Positions 16,917 through 25,733 of a stretch of DNA of 64,000 nucleotides are shown in pieces. The notes beneath the pieces are model-generated. The model saw only the letters and a list, made by a program, of their open reading frames with translations. It searched no databases and had not been told where the DNA came from. Source of the stretch: Chondromyces crocatus (GTDB lineage Bacteria > Myxococcota_A > Polyangia > Polyangiales > Polyangiaceae); NCBI RefSeq assembly GCF_001189295.1, contig NZ_CP012159.1, forward strand, positions 10,621,856 through 10,685,855. The letters are read 5' to 3'. Each line of letters opens with the position of its first letter. Position 1 is the stretch's first letter. Position numbers and translations under genes: made by a program.

Positions 16917-17813
16917 TCAAGCGCTCAGTGCCGGGGTGAGCGGCTCACCGAGGCGCTCGGGGCAGGAGTAGATGCGAAGCGAGCCGTCGCGGCCCAGCGT
17001 GACGAGCGTGACGCGCAAGGCGACGGCGAGACCCACGGTGAGGGCACTGCCGGGCGAGTCGCTCACGATCACCGGGATGCGCGCGGCGGCCGTCTTCTGG
17101 ACCAGCTCGAAGCTCGGCGACCCGTTCACCGCCAGCACCGCGGGGCGCTCGCTGTCGGACAGGGCGCGGGCGCCGCTGCCGAGGCGGCGCTGACGCAGCA
17201 GCTCACCGATCACTTTGTCGGCGGCATTGGGGCGGCCGATGTCGGCGTGCGCCGAGAGGAACTCGCCGTCGACGCTGAAGGCGGCCACGACCTCGAGGCC
17301 CCGGAACCGCGGCTCGCCCGTGAAGATGTGGCCGAAGCGGACGGCGCACCCGGCGATCGTCGCGGTCGACAGCGTGGGCCCCTGGACGAGCGCACCGGTC
17401 GGGATCGCCCGCGGGCTGGGAGGATGTCGGCCACAGACCGCGTGCAGGACCGTGAAGCGCCGGCTGTCGAGGGCACGCTCGATGTCGAGATCGACGTTGG
17501 GCGCCGAGGTGACGTCGATCATGTCCCGCTCGCCGTCCGGACCGGCAACGCGGCCCGGCGTGGTGCCCATCACGTCGTCGAGCGAGCGGATGACCCCCTC
17601 GCAGCAGAGAAACCCGAGCGCCAGCTCCTCGTCGGCTCCTGGCGTCCGCAGCGTCAAGGCGACCGGCTCGCCATCCACGCGGATCTCGAGCGGCTCCTCC
17701 CGGGTCGGGACATCACGCTGGGCGTGCGACGGCTCCTGCACCCGCTCTCTCAGAAACACGTCCGAGCGCTCCAGGGTGTTGCTCGTGTTTTCCCGCGACA
17801 CCATCTGTCCCAT
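16917..17813 (-). CDS. Divergent FdhD-family protein
   Basis: A 298-residue homologue of FdhD/NarQ, the sulfurtransferase that passes sulfur from a cysteine desulfurase to the molybdenum cofactor of formate dehydrogenase. The family frame is clear: ELALGFLCCEGVI, then NVDLDIERAL, and the C-terminal block with DIGRPNAADKVIGE and SFELVQKTAAARIPVIVS. However the sulfur-carrying motif C-G-x-C-G is C127-G-R-H130, the usual T-G-G-x-H-A-A reads TGEPRFRG, and E-D-V-G-R-H-N-A reads ADIGRPNA. So several active-site or cofactor residues are changed. No formate dehydrogenase gene is nearby. ATG 17813 has AGGGAAG immediately upstream; a second ATG lies three codons later. It may be a repurposed or weakly active paralogue (inference). 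Confidence 0.85.
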   Translation of the reverse strand: MGQMVSRENTSNTLERSDVFLRERVQEPSHAQRDVPTREEPLEIRVDGEPVALTLRTPGADEELALGFLCCEGVIRSLDDVMGTTPGRVAGPDGERDMIDVTSAPNVDLDIERALDSRRFTVLHAVCGRHPPSPRAIPTGALVQGPTLSTATIAGCAVRFGHIFTGEPRFRGLEVVAAFSVDGEFLSAHADIGRPNAADKVIGELLRQRRLGSGARALSDSERPAVLAVNGSPSFELVQKTAAARIPVIVSDSPGSALTVGLAVALRVTLVTLGRDGSLRIYSCPERLGEPLTPALSA

Positions 17814-18037
17814 CTTCCCTCCACTCCAGCGCGTGCAGCCTCGCAGCCGTCTGCAACCTCGTGGCCAGCCCGTGATCCGCGGTGCGGACGGACCTCCTGG
17901 AGGCAACGCCCGACAGCGCGTGCAGCGCTCTCCCGCGCGCCGCCCCACAAACGAAGCCCCGGTGTACAAGGGATTCGCATTCATCACGTAGGACCACACG
18001 TCGCACGAGCACGCACCACCCGCGGATGCCGGAGGCG

Positions 18038-19426
18038 TCAGGGCGAGCGCACTGGGCACAAAGGGAACGCCTCCCCTGCAGGCGACACGGGCCAGGTGGT
18101 CAGATCGGACAGAGGCCCACCGAGCAGTTCGGGCACGCTGGAGAGGCGGAGGAGGGCCGCCGCGACATGGGACTGCACCCTGGGCCGCACCCTCGGATCC
18201 GGGTCGGGCCGCTCCGTGAGCGTGCGCAGGAGCTGACGGGCCTCCGCCTCCGCGGCGTTCTCCTCTCGGCTCTCCACCTCGCGCAGCGGCCGCGCGGCGA
18301 GCAGCAGCGCCCCCGCGGCGAGCACCACCCGGTAGCCCGCGGACTGGAGCATGTCCTCGGCCAGGTCGAGCGCCCGCCCGAGATCGCCGAGCGTTTCGGC
18401 GGGAAGCTCCCCCGTGAGCTCGACGGCGAACTCGACGCAGATCCCTGCCGCCAGACCATCGTGGACACCCGCCTCCACGGGCGCGCGCCCCCCTGCCGCC
18501 TCGCACAGCGCGGCGAGGAACGCCCGCACCGACTCGAACCGCCGCTCGGGCGACTTCTCCAGACAGCGCAGCACCACCGCGTCGACGGCAGACGATACCC
18601 GCACCCGAGCGCTCGGCCGCGGCGGCGGCGTCTCCACGTGACGCCACGCGAGCTCGACCTGATCGTCGGACCAGAAAGGGTGCTGCCCGGTGAGCATCTG
18701 GAACAGCAAGAGCCCCACGGCATACACATCGGTGCGCGCATCGACCCGGCCCCCCAGAATCTGCTCCGGCGCCATCGCCGACAGCGTGCCCACGTGGCGA
18801 CCGAGGGTGGTGAAGCCCGAGCCACCGTCCGGCCCCTGGGAGAGCTTGGCGATCCCGAAGTCGATCAGCTTCACCCGCTGATCCGGCCCCACCAGCACGT
18901 TGCTGGCCTTCACGTCCCGGTGGACGATCCCCGCATCGTGCGCGGCGGCGAGCGCGGCGCAGACCGGCTGGAGCAGCGAGAGCGTCTCGTCCAGCGGCAA
19001 ACGCCCTCGCGCGCGCAGGAGCGCCGAGAGTGGCTTTCCGGGCAGATGCTCCATCACATAATAGGGACGGCCGTCGGAGAGCTGACCCAGGTCATAGATG
19101 TCGACGATGCCCGGGTGGTGAATCAGGCGGACCACGCTGACCTCGCGCACGAACCGCTCGACCGCCTTGCGCGACGACGAGAGAAACGCGTGCATCACCT
19201 TGATCGCGGCCGTCCCCTGCCCGTCCAGGCGGCGCGCCGCATACACCACACCGCAGCCGCCCTGGCCGATGACGTGCTCGATGCGGTAATCCCCCAGCGC
19301 ATACCCCGCCGGCAGCTCGGCACCGAAATCGCTGACCGAATGGACCGGGTGGCTGTCGAACACCGAGCCCGTGGGGGCCGTCGCCCCGAGCAACGTGCAG
19401 TCGTCTTCCGCAGACATCGATCGCAT
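18038..19426 (-). CDS. Eukaryotic-type Ser/Thr protein kinase
   Basis: A 462-residue soluble kinase. The catalytic domain runs about residues 40-310: glycine loop IGQGGCGVVY, ATP lysine in AIKVM, catalytic loop HRDVKASN starting at about His169, DFG in LIDFGIAKL, and the activation end APEQ. It is an RD kinase, so regulation by activation-loop phosphorylation is likely. The C-terminal about 140 residues are an Ala/Leu/Glu-rich helical region without a recognised sensor; no transmembrane helix is seen. The start could be ATG 19426 or 19417. It is divergent from the lipoprotein/kinase/phosphatase cassette across a 398-bp spacer. Confidence 0.9.
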   Translation of the reverse strand: MRSMSAEDDCTLLGATAPTGSVFDSHPVHSVSDFGAELPAGYALGDYRIEHVIGQGGCGVVYAARRLDGQGTAAIKVMHAFLSSSRKAVERFVREVSVVRLIHHPGIVDIYDLGQLSDGRPYYVMEHLPGKPLSALLRARGRLPLDETLSLLQPVCAALAAAHDAGIVHRDVKASNVLVGPDQRVKLIDFGIAKLSQGPDGGSGFTTLGRHVGTLSAMAPEQILGGRVDARTDVYAVGLLLFQMLTGQHPFWSDDQVELAWRHVETPPPRPSARVRVSSAVDAVVLRCLEKSPERRFESVRAFLAALCEAAGGRAPVEAGVHDGLAAGICVEFAVELTGELPAETLGDLGRALDLAEDMLQSAGYRVVLAAGALLLAARPLREVESREENAAEAEARQLLRTLTERPDPDPRVRPRVQSHVAAALLRLSSVPELLGGPLSDLTTWPVSPAGEAFPLCPVRSP

Positions 19427-19824
19427 CCCGCAGCGTAAGTGAAAACCCTCACCGCCGCCGCCCCGCTCGACGTGCCCCTGTGGCGAAGTGCCCATTCCGC
19501 CTTGGCCGACAGCATGGCCCAGCTGCCATCCAGCGGCGTCCGCCGTGCATCACGACCGAGCACGGGGGCGCCCGTGAACGAGCACGACATACGCACGAGC
19601 ACCGCAATGAATCCGCCGCGAGACGAGCGCCGACAGATGCTGTAAGAAGATCACCCGAGGTCGAGGCACTGCAACGGAGCACGAGGGATCACGGGGGGAT
19701 CCGTCCGCGCCCATGGATGAACGAACGCTCTGCCCCAGCGAGGGACCAGCCCGCGCCTTCTTCTCGGTCGTGAGGTGGTTCAATCCGCGCCGATCCTCCG
19801 TGTCGACGCGCTGCTTTCGGGGGG
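19427..19824. promoter_or_regulatory. Divergent spacer, kinase / LNWNA lipoprotein
   Basis: About 400 bp with no supportable gene, between genes transcribed away from each other, so it should contain promoters for both. I find no clear -35/-10 or enhancer-type palindromes. A run of six G lies directly before the lipoprotein ATG at 19825. Confidence 0.35.
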
Positions 19825-20685
19825 ATGAACTTGTCGACGAACACATGGACACTGGGCACCTGCGCGGCGGTCGCCGCCGCCCTCTCTGCTGGCTGTGCCA
19901 CGCCTCTCGTCGAAGAAGGCGATGCCGATCCAGCGGAAGAGATCGCGACCGACGAGAGCGCACTCCTCAGCGAGAATGCGCTCAACTGGAATGCCATCAA
20001 CTGGAACGCCCTCAACTGGAACGCCCTCAACTGGAACGCCCTCAACTGGAATGGCCTGACGATCGAGGCCAGGAATCGCCTCCTGGACTCCGGCAACGTC
20101 GGCGACCTCGCCCGGCAGGCGCTGCGCTATGTCGTGAGCTGCGCGTTGCCCGCGTCGTCCTCGTTCGACTTTTCCTGGAGGGACGACCAGGGGGGCGTCC
20201 ACGCCGAGTCGTACCCGGGGCTCATGGCGCTCGCACCGCAATGGCAAAGCTCTCCCATCACCGATGACGAAGCCCGGTGGGTCTCCGCCTGCCTGCTGTC
20301 CCGGGTCAATTACTATGGCGCCTCGGTGCTCCTCTCGTCGCGTTCGTGGCACCAGCAGTTCTGGGTGCTCGGCGGCGACGAACTCGCCACCTTCACCCAC
20401 GAAGAAGGAGCTTTCTGGGGGAACCTGTTCACCGATCCGCCGTCGGCGTATGCCTGCTACAACACCAATCACGTCGATTATGCGCGTCAGAAGCAGCGCG
20501 CCTGCGCCGCTGGACACGTCAATGCCCAGGGCGGGGTGGAGTCGTGCGGCATGATCAAGATCGTCGGCGCCTGCTCCGACTACTGCGTTCCGGCGCAGAC
20601 GCCGTCGAATTTCTGGATGGGATGCACGCCCTTCTATTCCAGGCCAAGCTTCAACTTCAACGTGATCACGGTGTTCCTCGACTGA
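19825..20685 (+). CDS. Lipoprotein with LNWNA pentapeptide repeats
   Basis: A 286-residue predicted lipoprotein: hydrophobic signal ending L-S-A-G-C (Cys24), then an acidic linker with EEGDADPAEE, then five near-perfect L-N-W-N-A pentads (about residues 52-78), then a globular C-terminal domain (about 85-286) with ten or more cysteines, consistent with disulfides outside the cytoplasm. The repeats are encoded by 15-bp DNA units. I do not recognise the C-terminal domain. The ATG at 19825 directly abuts a GGGGGG run, too close for normal initiation; a TTG at 19831 would give better spacing, so the first two residues are uncertain. The gene ends 19 nt before the large kinase gene, so they are likely co-transcribed; the lipoprotein may feed envelope status to that kinase (inference). 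Confidence 0.78.
   Translation: MNLSTNTWTLGTCAAVAAALSAGCATPLVEEGDADPAEEIATDESALLSENALNWNAINWNALNWNALNWNALNWNGLTIEARNRLLDSGNVGDLARQALRYVVSCALPASSSFDFSWRDDQGGVHAESYPGLMALAPQWQSSPITDDEARWVSACLLSRVNYYGASVLLSSRSWHQQFWVLGGDELATFTHEEGAFWGNLFTDPPSAYACYNTNHVDYARQKQRACAAGHVNAQGGVESCGMIKIVGACSDYCVPAQTPSNFWMGCTPFYSRPSFNFNVITVFLD
19981..20055 (+). repeat. Five 15-bp in-frame tandem repeats
   Basis: Five consecutive 15-bp units with consensus CTCAACTGGAACGCC encode the L-N-W-N-A repeats of the lipoprotein. Units 3 and 4 are identical and the others differ by one to two bases, a sign of recent expansion or homogenisation. Copy number is expected to vary between strains. Confidence 0.9.
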
Positions 20686-20704
20686 ATCAGCAAAACGAAC
20701 CGGT

Positions 20705-23700
20705 ATGATGGGCACGAGCAGGACGAGCGAGAGGCCGACGGAGGCCTCCGGGGGAGGGCGCTGTCCGCAATGCGGAAAGCGCATCGTCAGGGTGTCCGGC
20801 TGCTTCGAGCACGGGCTCCCCGCCACCACCCACCGGGAGCCACGACCCCCTCCCGCGGGGCGCAGCGGCAGGCCCACCTTCCCGGGCTTCCGCGTCACGC
20901 GGGTGCTCGGCTGGGGCGGCTTCGGCGTCGTCTACGCCGTCGAGCGCCTCACGGACGGCGCGCGCCTCGCGCTCAAGCTCGCCCGGGCCGACATCCCGGG
21001 TGCCGCCTGCAGGCTGCGCCGCGAGGCCGACGTACTCCGCGCCGTCGGCTCCCCGCACGTACCCACGGTGCATGGAGAGGGCGTCAACGAGAGCGGCGCC
21101 CCCTACATCCTCATGGATCGCATCGAGGCGCCCACGCTCGCGGAGCTGGGCGGCGTCTCGTCCTGGTCCATTCCTTTGCGCACCGTCGTCACCCTGGCCA
21201 ACGCCACGCTCTTGCCCCTCGAGGTCGTCCACGCCCGCGGCCGCGCCCACGGCGACCTCAAGCCGGAGAACATCCTGGTCCACGGCGGCCTGCGGGCCAC
21301 CTTGCTCGACTTCGGCTCCGCCACGGCCGAGGGAGGCGATCCCTGGAGCGGTGTCCCCGTCGGCACCCCGGAGTACATGACCCCGGAGCAGTGCGATGGC
21401 AGCGCCCGGCTCGACGCGCGCACCGACATCTACGCGATGGGCGTGATCCTCTACGAGCTGCTCACCGGCAAGACCCCGTTCTGGGGCCCCGCCGCGGCCG
21501 TGCGCGAGGCCCACCGCACCCGCAGGCCCCCGCCCCCTTCGCTGCTCACCCCCGTGCCCGACGACCTCGAAGAGGTCGTCCTGCGCTGCCTCGCCAAGCG
21601 CCCCGAGCACCGCTACCCGCACGCCCGCGCACTCCGCGCCGCGCTCCACGAAGCGAGCCTGTCCGTCGAAGAGGCCCGCCCCCCGAGCAGCGCTTTCCGC
21701 GCGCTCGAATCCTCGCCACCGCCCCCCTCCTCGCTCGTCGGCCGCCGTCGCGTCGGCCTCGTCTACCTGGAGGCCGCGGTCAGCCCCCTGGCCCTCCAGC
21801 GCCGCCTCCACCAGCTCGGCGGCGAACTCGCGCACATCGCCGGCCGGCGCGCCGTGGCCCTCTACAGCCATGAAGTCGGCGAGAACCCCGCCCGCAGAGC
21901 GCTCCGCGCCGCGCAGACCCTCGTCCAGGAAGGCCTGTGCGACCGCGCCCGCGTCGACCTCGCCCCCGTCCACGTCCAGCGCCGCCGCGACGGCACCCCG
22001 CGCTACCTCAGCGCCGTCTTCCAGCAGAGCGCCCGCTACCCCGGCCCCAAGGATCCCGCCGGCGTCCAGCTCGGCCCCGCCGCCGCGGCCGTGCTCTCCG
22101 AGCATGCCGAGCCCGCCACCTTACCCCCGCAAGGCTGGATGGCGCCCGGCCCCCGCCTGCCGGACGCCGCGCTCTCCGCCACCACCGAGGTCTCGGTCCT
22201 CCCCCTCATCGGCCGACGCCCCCTCCTCCAGACCTTGCTCCGCAGCGCGCGCGACGCCCTCGACGGCGGCCCGCCCACGCTCACCACCCTCATCGGCGAC
22301 GTCGGCACCGGCAAGACCCGCCTCTACCAGGCGCTCAAGGCGCAGCTCGCCCTCGTCCTCCCGGGCGTCATCGTGCTCGGCATCGAGCCACGCGACCATG
22401 GCGACGGCGGCGGCGCCCTCGCCGACCTCCTCCGCCTCGCCCTCGACCTCCCGCGCTTCGCCCCGAAGGACGCTGGCGAAGAGTTGCTCACCTCCCGCCT
22501 CGGCGGCGCGCTCCCCCCGGCGACCCTCTGGCCCGCCGTCGCCCTGGCCCTCGGCTGGCTCGCCTCCGACGCCCCTGCCCTCGCCGCCCTCTCCGCCGCC
22601 CCGGGTGCCCTCCGCGCCATGCCCATCGTCGTCGCTGGCGAGGCCCTGCGCGCCCGCGCCGCACGCGGCGGCTGCGCCGTGGTGATCGACGACGCCCACC
22701 TCTGCGACGAGGCCGCCATGGCCGCCCTCGAACACGCAGCCCGCGAAGGCACCGTCACCCGCCTCTGGGTCTGCGCCCTCGGAAGGCCTGCCCTCGCCAC
22801 CGTGCACCCCGGCTGGGGCGAGCGCGCCGCCCACCGCGAAAAGCACCACCTCGACCCCCTCGACGCCGAGAGCGCCGAAGCCCTCTGCCGCCAGCTCCTC
22901 TTGCCCGTGCTCGACGTCCCCGCCGCCGCCGTGCGCCGCCTCGTCGAGCGCTCCTGCGCCGTCCCGCTCCTCCTCACCGAGCTGATCCGCGGCCTCAAGC
23001 GCGAGGGCCTCGTCCGCCGCGACCCGCGCAACGGCACCCTGCGCCTCGCGAGCGAAGAGCTGGAGCGCCTTCCCGACCTCCCCATCCTCGAGTGGCTCGC
23101 CGAGCGCGAACTCGACGCCCTCCCCCCTGCCCTGCAAGCCCACGCCCGCCTCGTCGCGCTCCTCGGGGACGACATCGAGATCGTCGACGTCAGCGCCGTC
23201 CTCCGCGCCATGGAGCGCCAGGGCGGCGCCGACCAGCTCCCCCTCGACGCCCTCGCCGGCACCGAGCGCCTGGTCGACGTCGGCCTGCTCGTCCGCAGCG
23301 CCGACGAGCGCCGCGTCGCCTTCCGCCACCCCTTGCTCAAGGACGCCATCGCCCGCGGCGCCCCCTCCGACCTCAAGCACCACACCCACCTCGCCGCCGT
23401 CGATCACTACCGCCGCGCCGACAGCCAGCAGGCCAGGGCCCGCCTCGCCATGCACGCCGCCGCCGCCGGCCTCGACGAAGAGGCGGCGACCGCCTACCTC
23501 GCCCTCGGCGAAGAAGCCTGCGTCCGCCACGCCTACCTCGACGCCGAGATCGCCTTCAGCCGCGCCATCGAGCGCGGCGCCCCCCTCGCCCAGGCCGCGC
23601 GCGGTCGCGGCCAGATGCGCTCCCGCCTCGGCCGCCACGCCGAGGCCCTCGAGGACCTGCGCACCGCCCGCGCCCAGGCCACCGCCGCGGGCGACGTCTT

Positions 23701-24775
23701 CGCCGAGGTCGAGATCCTCCTCGAAGAGGCCACGGTGCTCGACTGGATCGGCAAGTACCAGAGCGCCCGCGAGCGCGTCCGTGCCGCCCAGGCCCTCCAC
23801 GCCGCCCGCCCCCTCCGCGGCAGCGCGCTCGACGCCCCGCCCACCTCGCGCACCACGGCGACCCACGCCCGCGTCGAAGCGCAGCTCCTGCTCGGCGAGG
23901 GCCGCTCCCTCCACCGCGACGACCTCGAAAAAGAAGCCGCCGCCACCCTGGAGCGCGCCGCCACCGCCGCCGGCGCCCTGGGTGCCCTCGGCCACGAGAC
24001 CCAGATGGTCGCCTTGCTGCTCCTGAGCTTCATCCTCCCGAACCTCGGCCGCCTCGAAGAAGGCGCCCGCGCCCTCGACGAGGTGGTCCGGCGCTGCGAA
24101 GAGCGCGGCGACTGGATGCACCTCGGCCCGGCCATGAGCAACCGCGGCCTCCTGCGCAGCTACCGCGGCGATCGCGCCGGCCTCGTCTCCGACTTCGAGC
24201 GCACCATCGCCATCGGCTGGGACCTCGGCCAGCCCATGCTGGAGCTGGGCGGCCACTTCAACCTCGCCGAGGTCCTCTACCAGATGGACGACCTCCGCGC
24301 GGCCGAGCCCCACCTCCGCGCCGCCGCCCTCACCGCCGAGCGCCACTGCGGCGGCGCCCGCCCCGCCGTGATCCCGCTCCTGGAGGCGCGCATGCGTCTC
24401 TACCAGGGCGACGAAGCGGGCGCCGCCACCGTCGCCACCGACGTCCGCGCCCGGAGCGAAGAGTCCCGCCGCCGCGGCGCCGTCGACGCCGCCCTCACCC
24501 CTTCCGAGGACGTCCTCTGCACCATGATCGCCCTCGCCGGCAGCGACGCCGAAGACGCCGCCTGGGATGCCCTCGAGACCCGCTCCCAGACCGCATCGGT
24601 CGGGCAAGAGCGGCTGGAGGTCCTCGAAGTCCGCGCCCTCGCCGCACTGCGCCGTGGCCGACGCGACGACGCCGCGCGCCACCTCCTCCGCGCGCTGACG
24701 CTGGCCGAACGCATCCCCAACGCCATGCGTGCGCGCCTCGAGCGACGACTGGCGGAGGCACGGGCAACGGGGTAG
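20705..24775 (+). CDS. Ser/Thr kinase fused to AAA ATPase and TPR regions (PknK-like)
   Basis: A 1356-residue signalling ATPase/kinase. An N-terminal zinc-ribbon-like segment CPQCGKRI...CFEHG precedes the kinase domain (about 62-320): glycine loop LGWGGFGVVY, lysine in ALKLARAD, catalytic loop HGDLKPEN at about 182-189 (non-RD: the HRD arginine is Gly), DFGSA and TPEYMTPEQ. A region (about 345-465) has the look of a degenerate cyclase-like domain. The AAA/NB-ARC-type module has Walker A GDVGTGKT at about 531-538 and Walker B AVVIDDAHLCDEAAM. The remaining about 500 residues are Ala/Leu-rich helical repeats of TPR type. It is cytoplasmic. The upstream lipoprotein ends 19 nt before; a PPP phosphatase starts 10 nt after. 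Start could be ATG 20705 or 20708. Confidence 0.9.
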   Translation: MMGTSRTSERPTEASGGGRCPQCGKRIVRVSGCFEHGLPATTHREPRPPPAGRSGRPTFPGFRVTRVLGWGGFGVVYAVERLTDGARLALKLARADIPGAACRLRREADVLRAVGSPHVPTVHGEGVNESGAPYILMDRIEAPTLAELGGVSSWSIPLRTVVTLANATLLPLEVVHARGRAHGDLKPENILVHGGLRATLLDFGSATAEGGDPWSGVPVGTPEYMTPEQCDGSARLDARTDIYAMGVILYELLTGKTPFWGPAAAVREAHRTRRPPPPSLLTPVPDDLEEVVLRCLAKRPEHRYPHARALRAALHEASLSVEEARPPSSAFRALESSPPPPSSLVGRRRVGLVYLEAAVSPLALQRRLHQLGGELAHIAGRRAVALYSHEVGENPARRALRAAQTLVQEGLCDRARVDLAPVHVQRRRDGTPRYLSAVFQQSARYPGPKDPAGVQLGPAAAAVLSEHAEPATLPPQGWMAPGPRLPDAALSATTEVSVLPLIGRRPLLQTLLRSARDALDGGPPTLTTLIGDVGTGKTRLYQALKAQLALVLPGVIVLGIEPRDHGDGGGALADLLRLALDLPRFAPKDAGEELLTSRLGGALPPATLWPAVALALGWLASDAPALAALSAAPGALRAMPIVVAGEALRARAARGGCAVVIDDAHLCDEAAMAALEHAAREGTVTRLWVCALGRPALATVHPGWGERAAHREKHHLDPLDAESAEALCRQLLLPVLDVPAAAVRRLVERSCAVPLLLTELIRGLKREGLVRRDPRNGTLRLASEELERLPDLPILEWLAERELDALPPALQAHARLVALLGDDIEIVDVSAVLRAMERQGGADQLPLDALAGTERLVDVGLLVRSADERRVAFRHPLLKDAIARGAPSDLKHHTHLAAVDHYRRADSQQARARLAMHAAAAGLDEEAATAYLALGEEACVRHAYLDAEIAFSRAIERGAPLAQAARGRGQMRSRLGRHAEALEDLRTARAQATAAGDVFAEVEILLEEATVLDWIGKYQSARERVRAAQALHAARPLRGSALDAPPTSRTTATHARVEAQLLLGEGRSLHRDDLEKEAAATLERAATAAGALGALGHETQMVALLLLSFILPNLGRLEEGARALDEVVRRCEERGDWMHLGPAMSNRGLLRSYRGDRAGLVSDFERTIAIGWDLGQPMLELGGHFNLAEVLYQMDDLRAAEPHLRAAALTAERHCGGARPAVIPLLEARMRLYQGDEAGAATVATDVRARSEESRRRGAVDAALTPSEDVLCTMIALAGSDAEDAAWDALETRSQTASVGQERLEVLEVRALAALRRGRRDDAARHLLRALTLAERIPNAMRARLERRLAEARATG

Positions 24776-24785
24776 TCATCGACCG

Positions 24786-25475
24786 GTGCGCGTTCTCGCC
24801 ATCGGCGACATCCACGGTTGCAGCCTGGCCCTCGACACCCTCCTGGAGGCCGTCGACCTCAGGCCCGACGACCGCCTGGTCACCCTGGGCGACTACGTGG
24901 ACCGCGGCCCCGACTCCCGGGGCGTCATCGACCGCCTCATCGCGCTCTCCGACGCTGGACTCCTCATCCCCCTGCGCGGCAACCACGAGCAAATGATGCT
25001 CCGCGCCCGGTCGAGCACCGACCTCGCCGCCCTCTGGCTCCGCGCCGGCGGCCACCAGACCCTCACCTCCTACGCTCCCTCGGACCGGGACGGCACCTTC
25101 GACGACGTCCCTGGAGCCCACTGGGACTTCTTCGAGCACACCTGCGCCATCTTCCACGAGACCGACACCCATTTCTTCGTCCACGCCGGCGCCGCCCCCG
25201 ACGAGCCCCTCGCCCGCCAGCGCCCCGCGGTGCTGCTCTGGGAGCCCTTCCACAACGCCTTGCCCCACTGCTCGGGCAAGATCATGGTCTGTGGCCACAC
25301 CGCCCAGCGCGACGGCCGCCCCATGAACATCGGCCACGCCATCTGCATCGACACCTGGGCCTGCGGCGGCGCCTGGCTCACCTGCCTCGACGTGACCAGC
25401 GGCCGCCTCTGGCAAGCCAGCCAGCGAGGCAAGGTGCAGCAAGGCTGGCTCGCCCCACCGCGCAGACCCCGCTGA
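24786..25475 (+). CDS. PPP-family Ser/Thr protein phosphatase or related metallophosphatase
   Basis: A 229-residue metal-dependent phosphatase of the PrpA/PphA or diadenosine-tetraphosphatase type. All core motifs are present: GDIHG, GDYVDRGPDSRG, GNHE, and the later histidines in FVHAGAAPDEP and CGHTAQRDG. The GTG at 24786 was chosen because conserved sequence starts at once (VRVLAIGDIHG); a start at 24729 inside the kinase gene would add 19 unconserved residues. It begins 10 nt after the kinase stop, a tight kinase-phosphatase pair, so it may reverse phosphorylation by the upstream kinase (inference). A hydrolase of nucleotides is the alternative. Confidence 0.9.
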   Translation: MRVLAIGDIHGCSLALDTLLEAVDLRPDDRLVTLGDYVDRGPDSRGVIDRLIALSDAGLLIPLRGNHEQMMLRARSSTDLAALWLRAGGHQTLTSYAPSDRDGTFDDVPGAHWDFFEHTCAIFHETDTHFFVHAGAAPDEPLARQRPAVLLWEPFHNALPHCSGKIMVCGHTAQRDGRPMNIGHAICIDTWACGGAWLTCLDVTSGRLWQASQRGKVQQGWLAPPRRPR

Positions 25476-25625
25476 CGACCAGCGCCCTGGTGCGACGAGC
25501 GCGCCGTTGCGACGGGCGCCCCGTCGTGACGAGCGTCTCGTTGCGACGAGCCCCCCCGGTGCGATGAGCATCTCATTGCGACGAGCGCCCCGTCGTGACG
25601 AGCCCCCACCCCCGCGACGAAAATC
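25471..25625. repeat. Degenerate 17-bp tandem repeat array
   Basis: Seven clear units of 17-18 bp (25489-25608) plus partial units at both ends, consensus GTTGCGACGAGCGCCCC with alternation of GTTGCGACGAGC and GTCGTGACGAGC types. The array begins at the stop codon of the phosphatase gene. The period is not a multiple of three, and no reading frame is conserved, so it is non-coding. It may act as a 3' structural element or be neutral satellite DNA. Confidence 0.8.
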
Positions 25626-25733
25626 ATTCGTCCGTCGACGCGCGCGGGAGCCACCCCTCCTGCAACGCGTGCAATCCCTCCTTCATCGCATGCCGGTTCG
25701 GTCCTTTCTGGGGGACCTACGAGGGTGCATCAC

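Noticed and set aside
22121-24682. Minus-strand frame inside the giant kinase gene
   Set aside because: Antisense shadow with Gly/Ala/Glu filler and no ribosome site.
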